DNA of 64,000 bases, from positions 248,001 through 312,000 of the forward strand of contig CANMNB010000008.1 in the NCBI GenBank assembly GCA_947499145.1. The letters run 5' to 3'. The translations under genes were made by a program, and so were the position numbers. Positions 51,808 to 60,572 of the stretch are shown here, one piece after another. The DNA comes from an uncultured Arachnia sp. (GTDB lineage: Bacteria; Actinomycetota; Actinomycetes; Propionibacteriales; Propionibacteriaceae). How positions within the stretch are numbered: the stretch's first letter is position 1; each line of letters starts with the position of its first letter. The notes under the pieces are model-generated. The model had not been told where the DNA came from. It saw only the letters and a list, made by a program, of their open reading frames with translations, and made no database searches.

Positions 51808-53084
51808 ATGCAGCTGCCACCTGTCCGAACCCGACTGAGGAACGCGCGTCAGCCCGGCGGGTTCTACGGCTGGCACATCACCCTCTTTGCCGCCATCCTC
51901 CTGATGGCGACGGCGCCCGGCCAGACCGCTGGTGTCTCCACGTTCATCGACCCCATGATCGCCGACCTCGACATCGATCGATCCGCCATCTCCACCGCCT
52001 ATCTGTTCGGGACCCTCACGGGCGCTGTGGTCGTCCCACGCATCGGGCAACTCATCGACCGCTACGGCGTGCGCCGCGTCACGCTGATCATCGGGACGCT
52101 CTTCGGCGCTGTGCTGCTCGCGGTGTCGCTCGTCGGGGGCTACGTCGGACTGCTCCTGGGTTTCATGGGCATCCGGTCCCTGGGCCAGGGGGCCCTTGGC
52201 TTGGCTGCGACGACGGCGGCCGCCCGTTGGTTCGAGGACGTCGCGGCCGGGCGCTGGGCATTGTCTCCGCGGTGGGCTCCATCGGCATCTCCATGGTGCC
52301 GGTGTTCTCCGAGTGGCTCATCACCCGCAACGACTGGCGCACCGCGTGGTTCGTCATGGGGATCCTGGTGTGGGTGCTCGTGATCCCCGTGGCTGGATTC
52401 GGGGTCCGCGACGACCCGTCCGAGCTCGGGCAGGTTCCCGACGGCGGCACACCGTCGAAGGACAGACAGGACTGGCGCTGGGGCCTCACACGCCGTCAGG
52501 CCATCCGCGAGCCCTACTTCTGGGTGCTGGCCAGTGGGGTGGCGATGTCGGGGATGCTGTTCACGGCCGTCGCGTTCCACCAGATCGCGCTGCTCGGCGA
52601 GAAGGGCCTCACGCCGTCGGAGGCGGCGGCCAACTTCATCCCGCAGACGGTGGCGGGCCTGGTCGCGACGCTGCTCGTGGGCCATCTCATCGATCGCGTC
52701 GACATCCGCTGGGTCGTGCTCGTCTCCATGGCCCTCCACACGACGGCGCTGCTGTGGCTGCTGTTCGTCACGCCGGGTTTGTCGGCCATCGCCTACGGCA
52801 TCCTCGTCGGTGCCGGTGGGTCGTCGATCCGGATCGCCGAGGCGGCGGCTCTGCCCGCGTACTTCGGCGTGCTGCACCTGGGCAGCATCCGGGGCATCGT
52901 GGCGTCGATCAGCGTGGGCTCGACGGCGTTCGGGCCGCTGCTGTTCTCGCTCGGCCGCGACCTGACCGGATCCTTCGACGCCGTCGCCACGATCAGCGCG
53001 ATCCTGCCTGTCTTCGTGGCGGTGGCCGGGTTCGTCTTCAAACCTCCTCGGGCAGCCTTGGAGGCACGGGCGTCAACTCGCTGA
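51808..53084 (+). pseudogene. MFS transporter (OFA-like) split by one frameshift
   Basis: ATG 51808 has GAGGAG upstream. The first about 145 codons read as an MFS N-terminal half (GGFYGWHITLFAAILLMATAPGQTAGVSTFIDPMI, RIGQLIDRYGVRRVTLIIGTLFGA, AARWFEDV). Near 52240 the frame must change by -1 to continue as RGRALGIVSAVGSIGISMVPVFSEWLI through six more membrane segments to the stop at 53084. One C missing from a GACCGTCGCGG-like sequence would explain it. Restored length about 425 residues. The rest shows no decay, so the indel may be recent or a sequence error. Resembles oxalate/formate-type MFS; substrate unknown. Confidence 0.8.
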
Positions 53085-53157
53085 CCCGATCCATCCCTTC
53101 GTCTGCCGCAGCGCCAAGGACACCCGGCGAGCAGGATGGGCGGCGCGAGCTGAAGAC

Positions 53158-53338
53158 ACTGAAAAACGCACACGATCGGCACGCAAGTGGCTCTCCAGAG
53201 GCCCAGGGGCGCCGCTGTTGTGCGTTTTTCAGTCTTTTCACGCCGTGACCGCTGGCCAGATGACGAAAAACTCGCACAATCGGCACGTCTGGGGCGCTCA
53301 GAGGGGTGAAGGACGCCGATCGTGCGACTTTTTCGTCA
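53158..53338 (-). repeat. Composite palindromic element R2, copy 2 (inverted)
   Basis: Hairpin B (53158-53233: ACTGAAAAACGCACACGATC to GTTGTGCGTTTTTCAGT) precedes hairpin A (53261-53338: TGACGAAAAACTCGCACAAT to CGTGCGACTTTTTCGTCA), with a 27-nt gap. The reverse complement matches copy 1 at 30585-30764 along the arms, parts of the loops and the gap. It ends 2 bp before the stop of the GH76 fusion gene and lies between two converging genes, so it probably terminates both. Confidence 0.8.
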
Positions 53339-53340
53339 GC

Positions 53341-54975
53341 TCAGGCCGGCACCCGAGCGTGAACCCGTTCCAAGGCGCCCATGAGGTCGCGGTGCTCCTC
53401 CAGGACATCGAGCCCCAGGCCCTCCAGCATCAGCCGCGGGCGACGCCGCCAGTGCTCTCCCATCACCGGCACCGTCACGGCATCCATCACGGCCTGCACC
53501 AGGCGCACCGGCCGCGCCGAGGCCTCCACGTGGTCCAGGAGCAGCAGGTCGCCGCTGGGTCGGAGCACCCGCGCCGCCTCGCGCAACGCACGGCCGTGGT
53601 CGGGGATGCCGCACAGCGAGAGCGTGATGACCACCGCATCGAAGGATCCGTCGGCGAAGGGCAGGCTCTCCGCGTCAGCGACGGCGATCGCCACCTTCCG
53701 CCCCTGCTCGCGTGCCTTGCGGCGTGCCGACCGCAGCATCTCCGGACTCCAGTCCACGGCAACGAGCTCGACGTCGCGATCGAAGTGCTCGAAGTTCCCG
53801 CCAGTCCCGGCGGCGACGTCCAGCACCCGCCCGTGCGCCCGGCTCGCCACCCAGCGACGTGCCCGTCCGAGCCCGACCCACTCCAGCGGGGCCAGCATCC
53901 GATCGAAGGACGCGGCGTGCTTGTCCCAGTGCTCCGTGAGGTCCTCGGGCTCGAGGTCCGCCGCGTCCCGTGGTGCCGCATCGGCCTCAAGTACCAGCCA
54001 GGCCGCGAGCTGCGAGGACAGCTCTGGCTCCCGGCCCTCGGGTTGCGTGTCTACTGCCGCGCGCGCCGGCTCCCAAGAGAAGACACGGGCGCCCGCACGT
54101 CGACCCTGCCACAGTGCATCGGCGGTGGCGGAGACGAGTTCGGCGGCGAGCCCGCGCACATCCTGGGACAACGGGTCGGCACGTGCGGCGAGCGCCAGGT
54201 AGCGGGCCAGGATGCCATGGAACAGCATCCCGTCATCGCCGTGCCGCGCGCGCAGCACGCGCCGCCCCTCCCAGTCGTCGGTCAGCCGGTCCGCGACGGC
54301 TCGCACCAGCGCACCGGCCCGCCGCAGGTCCTCTCCATCGCCCAGTTCCAGCAGCAGCCCCAGCACCAGCCCCTGGTTGTAGGTGTAGAGCTGGGCGACG
54401 ACGGAACCATCGCCACGCACGCCGTCGAAGTAGAGGCCCGTGTCCTCATCGCGAAGGTACTCATCCAGCCAGCCCATGAGTTCCCGCGCCTCGGCCCGGT
54501 AGCCGCGTCGTGCCCAGTGGAGCGCGAGTGGCGCGACGGCGGGCGTGTTGCGGAAGTCGCTCCCCACGTGCCAGACGACACCGCCGTCGTCGTGCAGCCC
54601 GCGCCGCAGGTACGCCTCGAGTTCCAGCCGCGCTGGCCACAGCGACAGCGCCCGCATGCGCCGCCCCAGTACCTGCTCGAGTCCCGCCAGCCGGTCGACG
54701 GCCAAGGCCATCCACGCCAGGTCGTCGAAGAAGTCCACCCGGAGCGTGCCGAACCGTCGACGTCGTACCCCGGACAGTATCCGGTGGCCGGCGTCCGCGA
54801 CCCGCCTCGCGCCCGCGACGTCGCCCGCTTCCAGATGCCGGTGGGCCTGGTCGACGTGGGCATCGAGGAGGTGGGCCTGCCACCAGTAGTGCCAGGTGCC
54901 CCGTCCCGCTCGTGCCCGTACCGCGCTGGCCGCGACGCCCGCTCGTGCGCCCACGTCGGGCTCCTCAGCATCCAT
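53341..54975 (-). CDS. Fusion of GH76-like glycoside hydrolase and class I methyltransferase
   Basis: 544 residues. Residues 1-320 resemble GH76 alpha-1,6-mannanases: YWWQAHLLDAHVDQAHRHLE, the catalytic Asp pair in VDFFDDLAWMALAV near residue 80, GVVWHVGSDFRNTPAVAPLALH, YTYNQGLVLGLLLEL and DGMLFHGILARYLA. Residues about 345-544 are a UbiE-type methyltransferase: VLDVAAGTGGNFEHF near 382, VDWSPEMLRSARRKA, DAVVITLSLCGI and VLRPSGDLLLLDHVE. There is no signal peptide, so it should act in the cytoplasm. ATG 54975 is 6 nt after TAGGTT (leaderless). One uninterrupted frame; no stop or frame change at the join. Confidence 0.83.
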   Translation of the reverse strand: MDAEEPDVGARAGVAASAVRARAGRGTWHYWWQAHLLDAHVDQAHRHLEAGDVAGARRVADAGHRILSGVRRRRFGTLRVDFFDDLAWMALAVDRLAGLEQVLGRRMRALSLWPARLELEAYLRRGLHDDGGVVWHVGSDFRNTPAVAPLALHWARRGYRAEARELMGWLDEYLRDEDTGLYFDGVRGDGSVVAQLYTYNQGLVLGLLLELGDGEDLRRAGALVRAVADRLTDDWEGRRVLRARHGDDGMLFHGILARYLALAARADPLSQDVRGLAAELVSATADALWQGRRAGARVFSWEPARAAVDTQPEGREPELSSQLAAWLVLEADAAPRDAADLEPEDLTEHWDKHAASFDRMLAPLEWVGLGRARRWVASRAHGRVLDVAAGTGGNFEHFDRDVELVAVDWSPEMLRSARRKAREQGRKVAIAVADAESLPFADGSFDAVVITLSLCGIPDHGRALREAARVLRPSGDLLLLDHVEASARPVRLVQAVMDAVTVPVMGEHWRRRPRLMLEGLGLDVLEEHRDLMGALERVHARVPA

Positions 54976-54981
54976 GGGCCG

Positions 54982-54987
54982 AACCTA
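54982..54987 (-). promoter_or_regulatory. -10 box (TAGGTT) of the leaderless GH76-methyltransferase gene
   Basis: Minus strand TAGGTT, 6-nt spacer, ATG 54975. Confidence 0.5.
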
Positions 54988-55057
54988 CTCAGTCCGCGGA
55001 CCGTGACCCGCCCACCGGCTAGTTTCTTCTGATCCCCCACCCCAGAGGAGGTCACGC

Positions 55058-55819
55058 ATGCAGCCGTACGAGTTCGTCGGAGACTGGTCCGGCCAGCTGG
55101 TCGCGACGTCGATCCACGCCGGCCACGACTTGCGGCCGGAGGTCGCTGACCTCATGGTCCTCGACGAGGACGTCCGGTTCCGCGAGGAGGACCCCTTCAC
55201 CGATCGCATCACCGCGCGCCTGCCCGCCCGCGTCCTGGTGCACCGCTCCCGTTTCGAGACCGACCTCAACCGCATCCGGGAGAAGGCCATCTACCGACGT
55301 CCGGAGGACTGCTGGGACCTGGATGTGTGGCGCGACCGGGAACTGCCCGACGACGTGGTGCAGCGCTCCCTCGAGGTCTACGACGGCTTCTTCGACGCGC
55401 TCGCCGAGCGCCTGGACCCTCTGGCCGAGCGTGGCCCGTTCGTCATCTACGACGTCCACTCGTACAACCACCGCCGCAACGGAGCCGACGCGCCACCCGA
55501 GTCGCCTGAGGAGAATCCGGAGGTCAACCTGGGCACCGGCTCGGTGGACCTGGAGCGCTTCGGTGACGTCGTCAACGCGTTCCGCACCTCCATGGCCGAC
55601 CAGGGCTTCGACATCCGTGAGAACGTGAAGTTCAAGGGGCAGAACCTAGCCTGGTGGACGCACGAGCGCTACGCCGGGGTCGGCGTCGTCCTGGCGCTGG
55701 AGTTCAAGAAGACGTTCATGGACGAGTGGACCGGGCAGGTCGACGACTCTCGCGTCCAGTACCTGGCGAACGCCCTGGACCAGACCACCGGCCCCGTCCT
55801 GGAGGCGCTCGGCCGATGA
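55058..55819 (+). CDS. N-formylglutamate amidohydrolase-family protein
   Basis: 253 residues. FGase fold: VATSIHAGHDLRPEVADLM, VHRSRFETDLNRIREKAIYRRPEDCWDL, VIYDVHSYNHRRNGADAPPE, and VLALEFKKTFMDEW, supplying the His/Glu metal and substrate ligands of the HutG-like family. No histidine-degradation genes are nearby, so formylglutamate is unlikely to be the substrate; the neighbours point to an amino-acid or peptide conjugate. AGAGGAGG precedes the ATG. First gene of a three-gene operon with 4-bp overlaps. Confidence 0.85.
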   Translation: MQPYEFVGDWSGQLVATSIHAGHDLRPEVADLMVLDEDVRFREEDPFTDRITARLPARVLVHRSRFETDLNRIREKAIYRRPEDCWDLDVWRDRELPDDVVQRSLEVYDGFFDALAERLDPLAERGPFVIYDVHSYNHRRNGADAPPESPEENPEVNLGTGSVDLERFGDVVNAFRTSMADQGFDIRENVKFKGQNLAWWTHERYAGVGVVLALEFKKTFMDEWTGQVDDSRVQYLANALDQTTGPVLEALGR

Positions 55820-56982
55820 GTAACCCGCTGTCCGCCCAGGACCAGGCCATCGACCACCAGCTCGCGCAGCTGGCGATGAGTTATCGGTTCATCCTGGACC
55901 TCACCCCCGTGGACGCGAACGAGGCCCGAAAAGACTTCCTCGACGGCGACTCGAAGGAACCCGAGTTCACCTACCGCGAGCTGGAGTCGGACCCCGAGGT
56001 GCTCCGCGCCCAGCTGGACGCCATCGACGTCGACGGCGTCGAGGACGACACCGTGCGCTCCCTCCTACGCAACAAGCGTCGTGAGATGGAACTGCAGCTG
56101 GACATGCTGCGCGCCCGCTGCAGCGACGACTTCCTGGACCTCAGCAAGCAGCTCTACGGGGAGATCCCGGAGGAGCTCATCCACGTCGCCGAGACGATCC
56201 TTGCCCGCGTCGCGCCGGGAGACGTCCATCACGACCGACTCGACGCCGAGGAATTCCTCGAGCTGGCACGCGCCGAGATCGACTACTACCGCGGCCTCGA
56301 GCCGGACATCGACATCCACGCGGACATCCGCCCCGACTCGAGCGGCGTGATGGTCGTCGACAACCAACTGCTGATCGGTCCCGAGTCCGGGGTGGCCCGC
56401 GTCAGAGCCAACGCGTTGGTGCAGCACGAAGTGGGGACCCACCTCGTCACCCAGGTCAACGGCTCCCACCAGCCTCTCCGTATCCTCGGCACCGGCCTCG
56501 CCGGCTACGACGAAACCCAGGAGGGCCTCGGCGTCCTGAGCGAGATTGGCGTGGGCGAACTCACGGCATCACGACTCCGGCAGCTCGCCGGTCGGGTGAC
56601 GGCCGTCGTGGGGCTCATCGACGGTGCGTCCTTCCGCGACAACTTCGACGCCCTCGTCGAGCATGGGTTCACCCCGAACAGCGCTTTCACCACAACGATG
56701 CGCGTTCACCGCTCCGGCGGGCTCACCAAGGACGCCATCTACCTCCGAGGGCTCCTGGAGCTCCTCGCGTTCATCGACAAGGGCGGCGAACTCGATGCCT
56801 TCTTCCTGGGGAAGTTCGCGATGGCCGACCTTGACCACATCGAGGAACTCCTGGCCCGCGGCATCCTCCAGTCACCCGTCCTCATCCCCCGCTGGTACGA
56901 CGACCCGATCGAGCGAGCGCGCATCGAGGAAGCAGCACACGACACCGACATCACCCACCTCATCCAAGGAGCAACAGAATGA
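55816..56982 (+). CDS. DUF1704 QEGLA-motif metallopeptidase-like protein
   Basis: 388 residues. The DUF1704 signatures are the metal site QHEVGTHLVTQ (HExxxH, near residue 204) and ETQEGLGVLSE (QEGL, near 235), plus GGLTKDAIYLRG towards the end. Bacterial members are annotated as flavohemoglobin expression-modulating proteins. The family also includes the eukaryotic tyrosine carboxypeptidase MATCAP, so a carboxypeptidase role is plausible. No signal peptide. ATG 55816 overlaps the previous stop by 4 bp (ATGA), and its own stop overlaps the ATP-grasp gene likewise. Confidence 0.88.
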   Translation: MSNPLSAQDQAIDHQLAQLAMSYRFILDLTPVDANEARKDFLDGDSKEPEFTYRELESDPEVLRAQLDAIDVDGVEDDTVRSLLRNKRREMELQLDMLRARCSDDFLDLSKQLYGEIPEELIHVAETILARVAPGDVHHDRLDAEEFLELARAEIDYYRGLEPDIDIHADIRPDSSGVMVVDNQLLIGPESGVARVRANALVQHEVGTHLVTQVNGSHQPLRILGTGLAGYDETQEGLGVLSEIGVGELTASRLRQLAGRVTAVVGLIDGASFRDNFDALVEHGFTPNSAFTTTMRVHRSGGLTKDAIYLRGLLELLAFIDKGGELDAFFLGKFAMADLDHIEELLARGILQSPVLIPRWYDDPIERARIEEAAHDTDITHLIQGATE

Positions 56983-58022
56983 AGATCGGATTCGTCGTCA
57001 ACGACGTCACCACCGAGAAACCCACCTACACCACCACCCGGCTGGCCATGCAGGCCACCAACATGGGCCACGAGGCCTACCTGATGGGGATGGGCGACTT
57101 CGCCTACGAGCCGGACGGTTCACTCAGCGCCAAGTGCCGGGGCGGCGCGGGCAAGCACTACCGCTCCCTCGAGCGTTACCTGGACGACGTCCAGAAGCCG
57201 GAGGTCGAAGACCAGTTGACGCTGTCGGACTTCGACGTCGTCATGCTCCGCTCCGACCCCGCCGACGACGCCCACGAGGCGGCCTGGGCCAACAATGCCG
57301 GAGTCGCGTTCGGTCAGCTGATCGCCTCGACGGGCGTGCTCGTCGTCAACGACCCGGGCAGCCTCGCCAACGCGCTCTCCAAGGCCTACTTCCAGCACTT
57401 CCCCGAGGCCGTCCGGCCACGCACGCTCATCTCGCGGGACGAGAAGAAGATCGAGAAGTTCGTCGCCGACCTTGGTGGTAAGGCCGTCCTGAAGCCGCTG
57501 CAGGGCTCGGGCGGCAGCGGCGTGTTCCTCGTGAACTCCAAGGAATCCCCCAACCTCAACCAGATCATCGAAGCCATCGCCCGCGACGGCTACGTCGTGG
57601 CCCAGGAGTACCTGGACGAGGCGAAGAACGGCGACATCCGCATGTTCGTCATGAACGGCAAGCCACTCAAGGTCAACGGCAAGTACGCCGCCTTCCGCCG
57701 CAAGAGCAGCAGCGACGACATCCGCTCCAACATGTCCGCAGGCGGCAAGGCCCAACCCGTGACCGTCACCGAGGAGATGCTGCGACTCGTCGAGGTGGTC
57801 AAGCCCAAGCTGATCGCCGACGGCATGTTCCTCGTCGGGCTCGACATCGTCGGCGACAAGCTCATGGAGGTCAACGTCTTCAGCCCTGGGGGCCTCGGAA
57901 GCTGCCAGAGCCTCTACGACGAGAACTTCTCGGTCGCCATCATCGAGGACCTCGAGCGGAAGATGGAGATCCGCCGCCACTACAACGGGGCCTTGGAGAA
58001 CGTGAGCCTCGCCACGCTCTGA
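56979..58022 (+). CDS. Glutathione-synthetase-like ATP-grasp ligase
   Basis: 347 residues. GshB-like fold: MKIGFVVNDVTTEKPTYTTTRLAMQATNMGHE at the N-terminus, DFDVVMLRSDP, ATP-binding KAVLKPLQGSGGSGVFLV, EYLDEAKNGDIRMFVMNGKPL, and metal-binding GLDIVGDKLMEVNVFSPGG. No gamma-glutamylcysteine ligase gene is present and actinobacteria generally use mycothiol, so the product is probably another amide-linked compound. Cotranslated with the DUF1704 protein through an ATGA overlap. Confidence 0.88.
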   Translation: MKIGFVVNDVTTEKPTYTTTRLAMQATNMGHEAYLMGMGDFAYEPDGSLSAKCRGGAGKHYRSLERYLDDVQKPEVEDQLTLSDFDVVMLRSDPADDAHEAAWANNAGVAFGQLIASTGVLVVNDPGSLANALSKAYFQHFPEAVRPRTLISRDEKKIEKFVADLGGKAVLKPLQGSGGSGVFLVNSKESPNLNQIIEAIARDGYVVAQEYLDEAKNGDIRMFVMNGKPLKVNGKYAAFRRKSSSDDIRSNMSAGGKAQPVTVTEEMLRLVEVVKPKLIADGMFLVGLDIVGDKLMEVNVFSPGGLGSCQSLYDENFSVAIIEDLERKMEIRRHYNGALENVSLATL

Positions 58023-58023
58023 G

Positions 58024-58188
58024 TCAGTGCTGGCCGTGGCCCTTCAGCACCATCATCATGATGTTCCCCGCATTGACGATGAAGCGCCACAGTTGGACCA
58101 CGACGTTCTGCCGGCGGCGCAGGGTCCGCGCCGTCGGCAACGGGGCGTCCGGGTAGGACGTGATGACCGGTGACTGGTGCTCACTCAT
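58024..58188 (-). CDS. Small protein downstream of the sulfide:quinone reductase-like gene
   Basis: 54 residues, MSEHQSPVITSYPDAPLPTARTLRRRQNVVVQLWRF...MMMVLKGHGQH. A polar N-terminus, an RRR patch, and an amphipathic or weakly hydrophobic helix (VVVQLWRFIVNAGNIMMMVL). It begins 3 bp after the oxidoreductase stop, so it is cotranscribed. I do not recognise the family. It may help hold the enzyme at the membrane. Confidence 0.65.
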   Translation of the reverse strand: MSEHQSPVITSYPDAPLPTARTLRRRQNVVVQLWRFIVNAGNIMMMVLKGHGQH

Positions 58189-58191
58189 GGC

Positions 58192-59652
58192 TCACTCCGG
58201 AATCAGCGACCACCCGGGCCGCGCCTTCGCCTTGTACAGGAACAGGTGGTGGAGCATCAGCTTCATCCAGTGCCCGGCCAGGCCGATCTCGCCGTGGGTG
58301 CCCTTGAGGTCCCGTCCGCCGCTGTCGGGGTAGCGCTGGTAGTCCGGCACCACCGGGAACATCGTCATCGACGCCGCCGATCCGGTCAGCATGCCGGTCC
58401 CGGCGGAGGCGACGCAGGCCGCTCCGAGCCCCGACATCGCCGCGGCGTGGGCGGGCGCCTGCTTGCCCTGGATGCGGTCCGCGATCGTCATCGCCACCGT
58501 CTTGCCCATGACGCCCGAGGGCATTCCGGTCCGTGGTGGCGACGGTGCGATCACGGTGCCGCTGGGGCTCTTCCGGGGGCGGGAGATCGGGTGCGGCGGC
58601 GCGAACGCGATGCCGACGGCGAAGATGTCCGGGTGGCCCGGCACCTCGTAGGTGTGGGGCCAGTCCTCCGCCCGCCACTGCTCGTAGGGCTTGGGGGTGT
58701 AGTCGCCGTCGACCTTCATGAAGCCACCGGGGTTGAGGAACTGGTCGCCGAGATCGGCGCCATCCTTGCCGACGACCCTCAGCCCCGCGCCGCCGAACGG
58801 CGGCAGCAGCATCGCGAAGTCGAACGGCTGGGTCCAGGTGTTCCCGTCCAAGGTTTCGTAGTGAATCAGCCCCGGCTCGACCTCGGTGACGTGGGCTCCC
58901 AGAATCGAGTGGACGTCGCGCTCGGTGAACAGCGATTCGGCCCACATTCGGGACGTCTGCGTGAATCCCTGCTGGCGGAAGGTCATGCCGTCGACGCCGA
59001 AGTCGCCGAGCTGCGCCTCATTGGTCAGGTAGATCAGCTGCGCCTTGTCCCGGACCCCGGCCTCGCGGAGCTCGTGGTCGACGTTGAAGACGTACTCGAA
59101 CGCCGCGCCCTCGCAGGTGCAGGTCCCGTGCCCCATGCCGACGACGAGCACCTGCCGCTCGCCCCTGCGCATGCGGTCGATGCAAGCGGCCAGGACCTCG
59201 GCCGCGTGGGCGGCGTGGGAGTCGGTGCACACCGAGACGGTGTTGCCGCCGTCGGGGCCCAGACCGGGGGTGGCCTCGAACCGCAGCTTCGGTCCGGTGG
59301 CGTTGATGAGGTAGTCGTAGGTGACCAGCTCGACCTCGCCGTCCCGGGCCGGCGTCGTGTACTCGACCTCGACGAAGCCCTGGTCACGCTCGGCGTCGCC
59401 GTCGGGGTGGATGGCCGTCGCCCGGGCCTGGATGAACTCGATGTGCTGCCGGCGGTAGACGGGTGCGAGGGGGAAGACCACCTTCTCGCGCGGCATCACC
59501 CCGACGCCCACCCAGATGTTGGAGGGGATCCAGTTCCACTGAGAGTTGGGCGAGACGACGGTGATGGTGTGCTCCCTGCCGAGCAGTCGGCGCAGGTGCA
59601 GTGCCGCGGTGTGTCCCGACACGCCAGCTCCCAGGATGACGACGCGAGCCAT
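58192..59652 (-). CDS. Sulfide:quinone oxidoreductase-like FAD enzyme
   Basis: 486 residues. FAD-binding Rossmann start MARVVILGAGVSGHTAALHLRR, second nucleotide site RQVLVVGMGHGTCTCEGAAFEYVFN with a Cys pair, and the late FAD motif HPDIFAVGIAFAPP. SQR/NDH-2 superfamily; the Cys pair and GHG motif favour SQR over NADH dehydrogenase. Would pass electrons from sulfide or persulfide to quinone at the inner membrane. AAGGAG precedes ATG 59652; the 280-codon extension is a shadow of the ABC genes. Paired with a 54-residue protein. Confidence 0.85.
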   Translation of the reverse strand: MARVVILGAGVSGHTAALHLRRLLGREHTITVVSPNSQWNWIPSNIWVGVGVMPREKVVFPLAPVYRRQHIEFIQARATAIHPDGDAERDQGFVEVEYTTPARDGEVELVTYDYLINATGPKLRFEATPGLGPDGGNTVSVCTDSHAAHAAEVLAACIDRMRRGERQVLVVGMGHGTCTCEGAAFEYVFNVDHELREAGVRDKAQLIYLTNEAQLGDFGVDGMTFRQQGFTQTSRMWAESLFTERDVHSILGAHVTEVEPGLIHYETLDGNTWTQPFDFAMLLPPFGGAGLRVVGKDGADLGDQFLNPGGFMKVDGDYTPKPYEQWRAEDWPHTYEVPGHPDIFAVGIAFAPPHPISRPRKSPSGTVIAPSPPRTGMPSGVMGKTVAMTIADRIQGKQAPAHAAAMSGLGAACVASAGTGMLTGSAASMTMFPVVPDYQRYPDSGGRDLKGTHGEIGLAGHWMKLMLHHLFLYKAKARPGWSLIPE

Positions 59653-59738
59653 GGCAACTCCTTCGTGCTGTGCTTCGACACTACGCCTGCGATCCCGTGG
59701 ATGCCCGGGATTCGGACAATCGCGGACGGCGCCCGCTC

Positions 59739-60572
59739 TCAGGCGTCGCGACGGCGCAGCAGCACCACCGCGACCACCAGGGCGGACACCACGTAGACCA
59801 TGAAGACGCCGTAGCCGGTCCAGGGGTCGAGTACCTGGATGCCCCCGGCGTCCCCCGGTGCGACGGCGGGTCCGGCGATGCGTTCCCCCGCCACGGACGG
59901 CAGGTACGGGTACAGCCTGGTGAACCAGTCGGAGGTCATCATCAGCAGCTGCCAGAACGTCGAGAGCATCAGCAGGATTCCGAGCACCAGGGTGATCGCT
60001 CCGGCAGAGTGCCGGATGATGACGCCGATGCCGAGTCCGAGCAGGCCGACGCCGGCCAGGTACAGCGCGGAGCCCCAGAAGATCCGCTGGACCTCGGGAT
60101 CCGCGAGGTCCGCGGCACCCGCGGATCCGAGCAGTGGGTAGCTCGCGGCCCAGGCTGCGGCCACGCCCAGCAGTCCGAGCGCACCGCCGACGAAGGCGAT
60201 GATCAGGGCCTTGGCGGCGAGCACCGGCCAGCGGCGCGGGACGGCGGCCAGGGTCGAGCGGATCATGCCGGTGGAGTACTCGCCGGTGACCGTGAGGACG
60301 CCGAGCACGGCCACGACCACCTGGGCGAACGTGTAGCCCATTTGGATGGCCATGGTGCCGTTGAAGCCCGCGGCGACGGCCTCGTCGTCGATCCGGGAGG
60401 TGAAGCCGACGACGACGGCGATGAACACCATCGCGGCCAGCGTGGCGGCCACGGTCCAGTAGGTGGAGCGCAGGCTCCACAGCTTGATCCACTCGGCCAG
60501 CACCACCCGGGGGAAGGTGACGGGGTGGGCTGTGCGGGCGTCGGTGGATCGGGCAGTGGTGGCGATGGTCAT
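59739..60572 (-). CDS. ABC-2 type transporter permease
   Basis: 277 residues with about six membrane segments. N-terminal RVVLAEWIKLWSLRSTYWTVAATLAAMVFIAVVV and GVLTVTGEYSTGMIRSTLAAVPRRWPVLAAKAL are typical of ABC-2 permeases of the BcrB/NatB type in actinobacteria. Starts with a 4-bp overlap to the ATPase gene. Together they form an exporter, probably for peptide antibiotic defence or lipid, controlled by the divergent two-component system. Confidence 0.9.
   Translation of the reverse strand: MTIATTARSTDARTAHPVTFPRVVLAEWIKLWSLRSTYWTVAATLAAMVFIAVVVGFTSRIDDEAVAAGFNGTMAIQMGYTFAQVVVAVLGVLTVTGEYSTGMIRSTLAAVPRRWPVLAAKALIIAFVGGALGLLGVAAAWAASYPLLGSAGAADLADPEVQRIFWGSALYLAGVGLLGLGIGVIIRHSAGAITLVLGILLMLSTFWQLLMMTSDWFTRLYPYLPSVAGERIAGPAVAPGDAGGIQVLDPWTGYGVFMVYVVSALVVAVVLLRRRDA

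Noticed and set aside
59653-60492. 280-codon extension of the oxidoreductase frame
   Set aside because: Overlaps the ABC permease antisense-free but out of frame; the FAD motif and AAGGAG fix the start at 59652.
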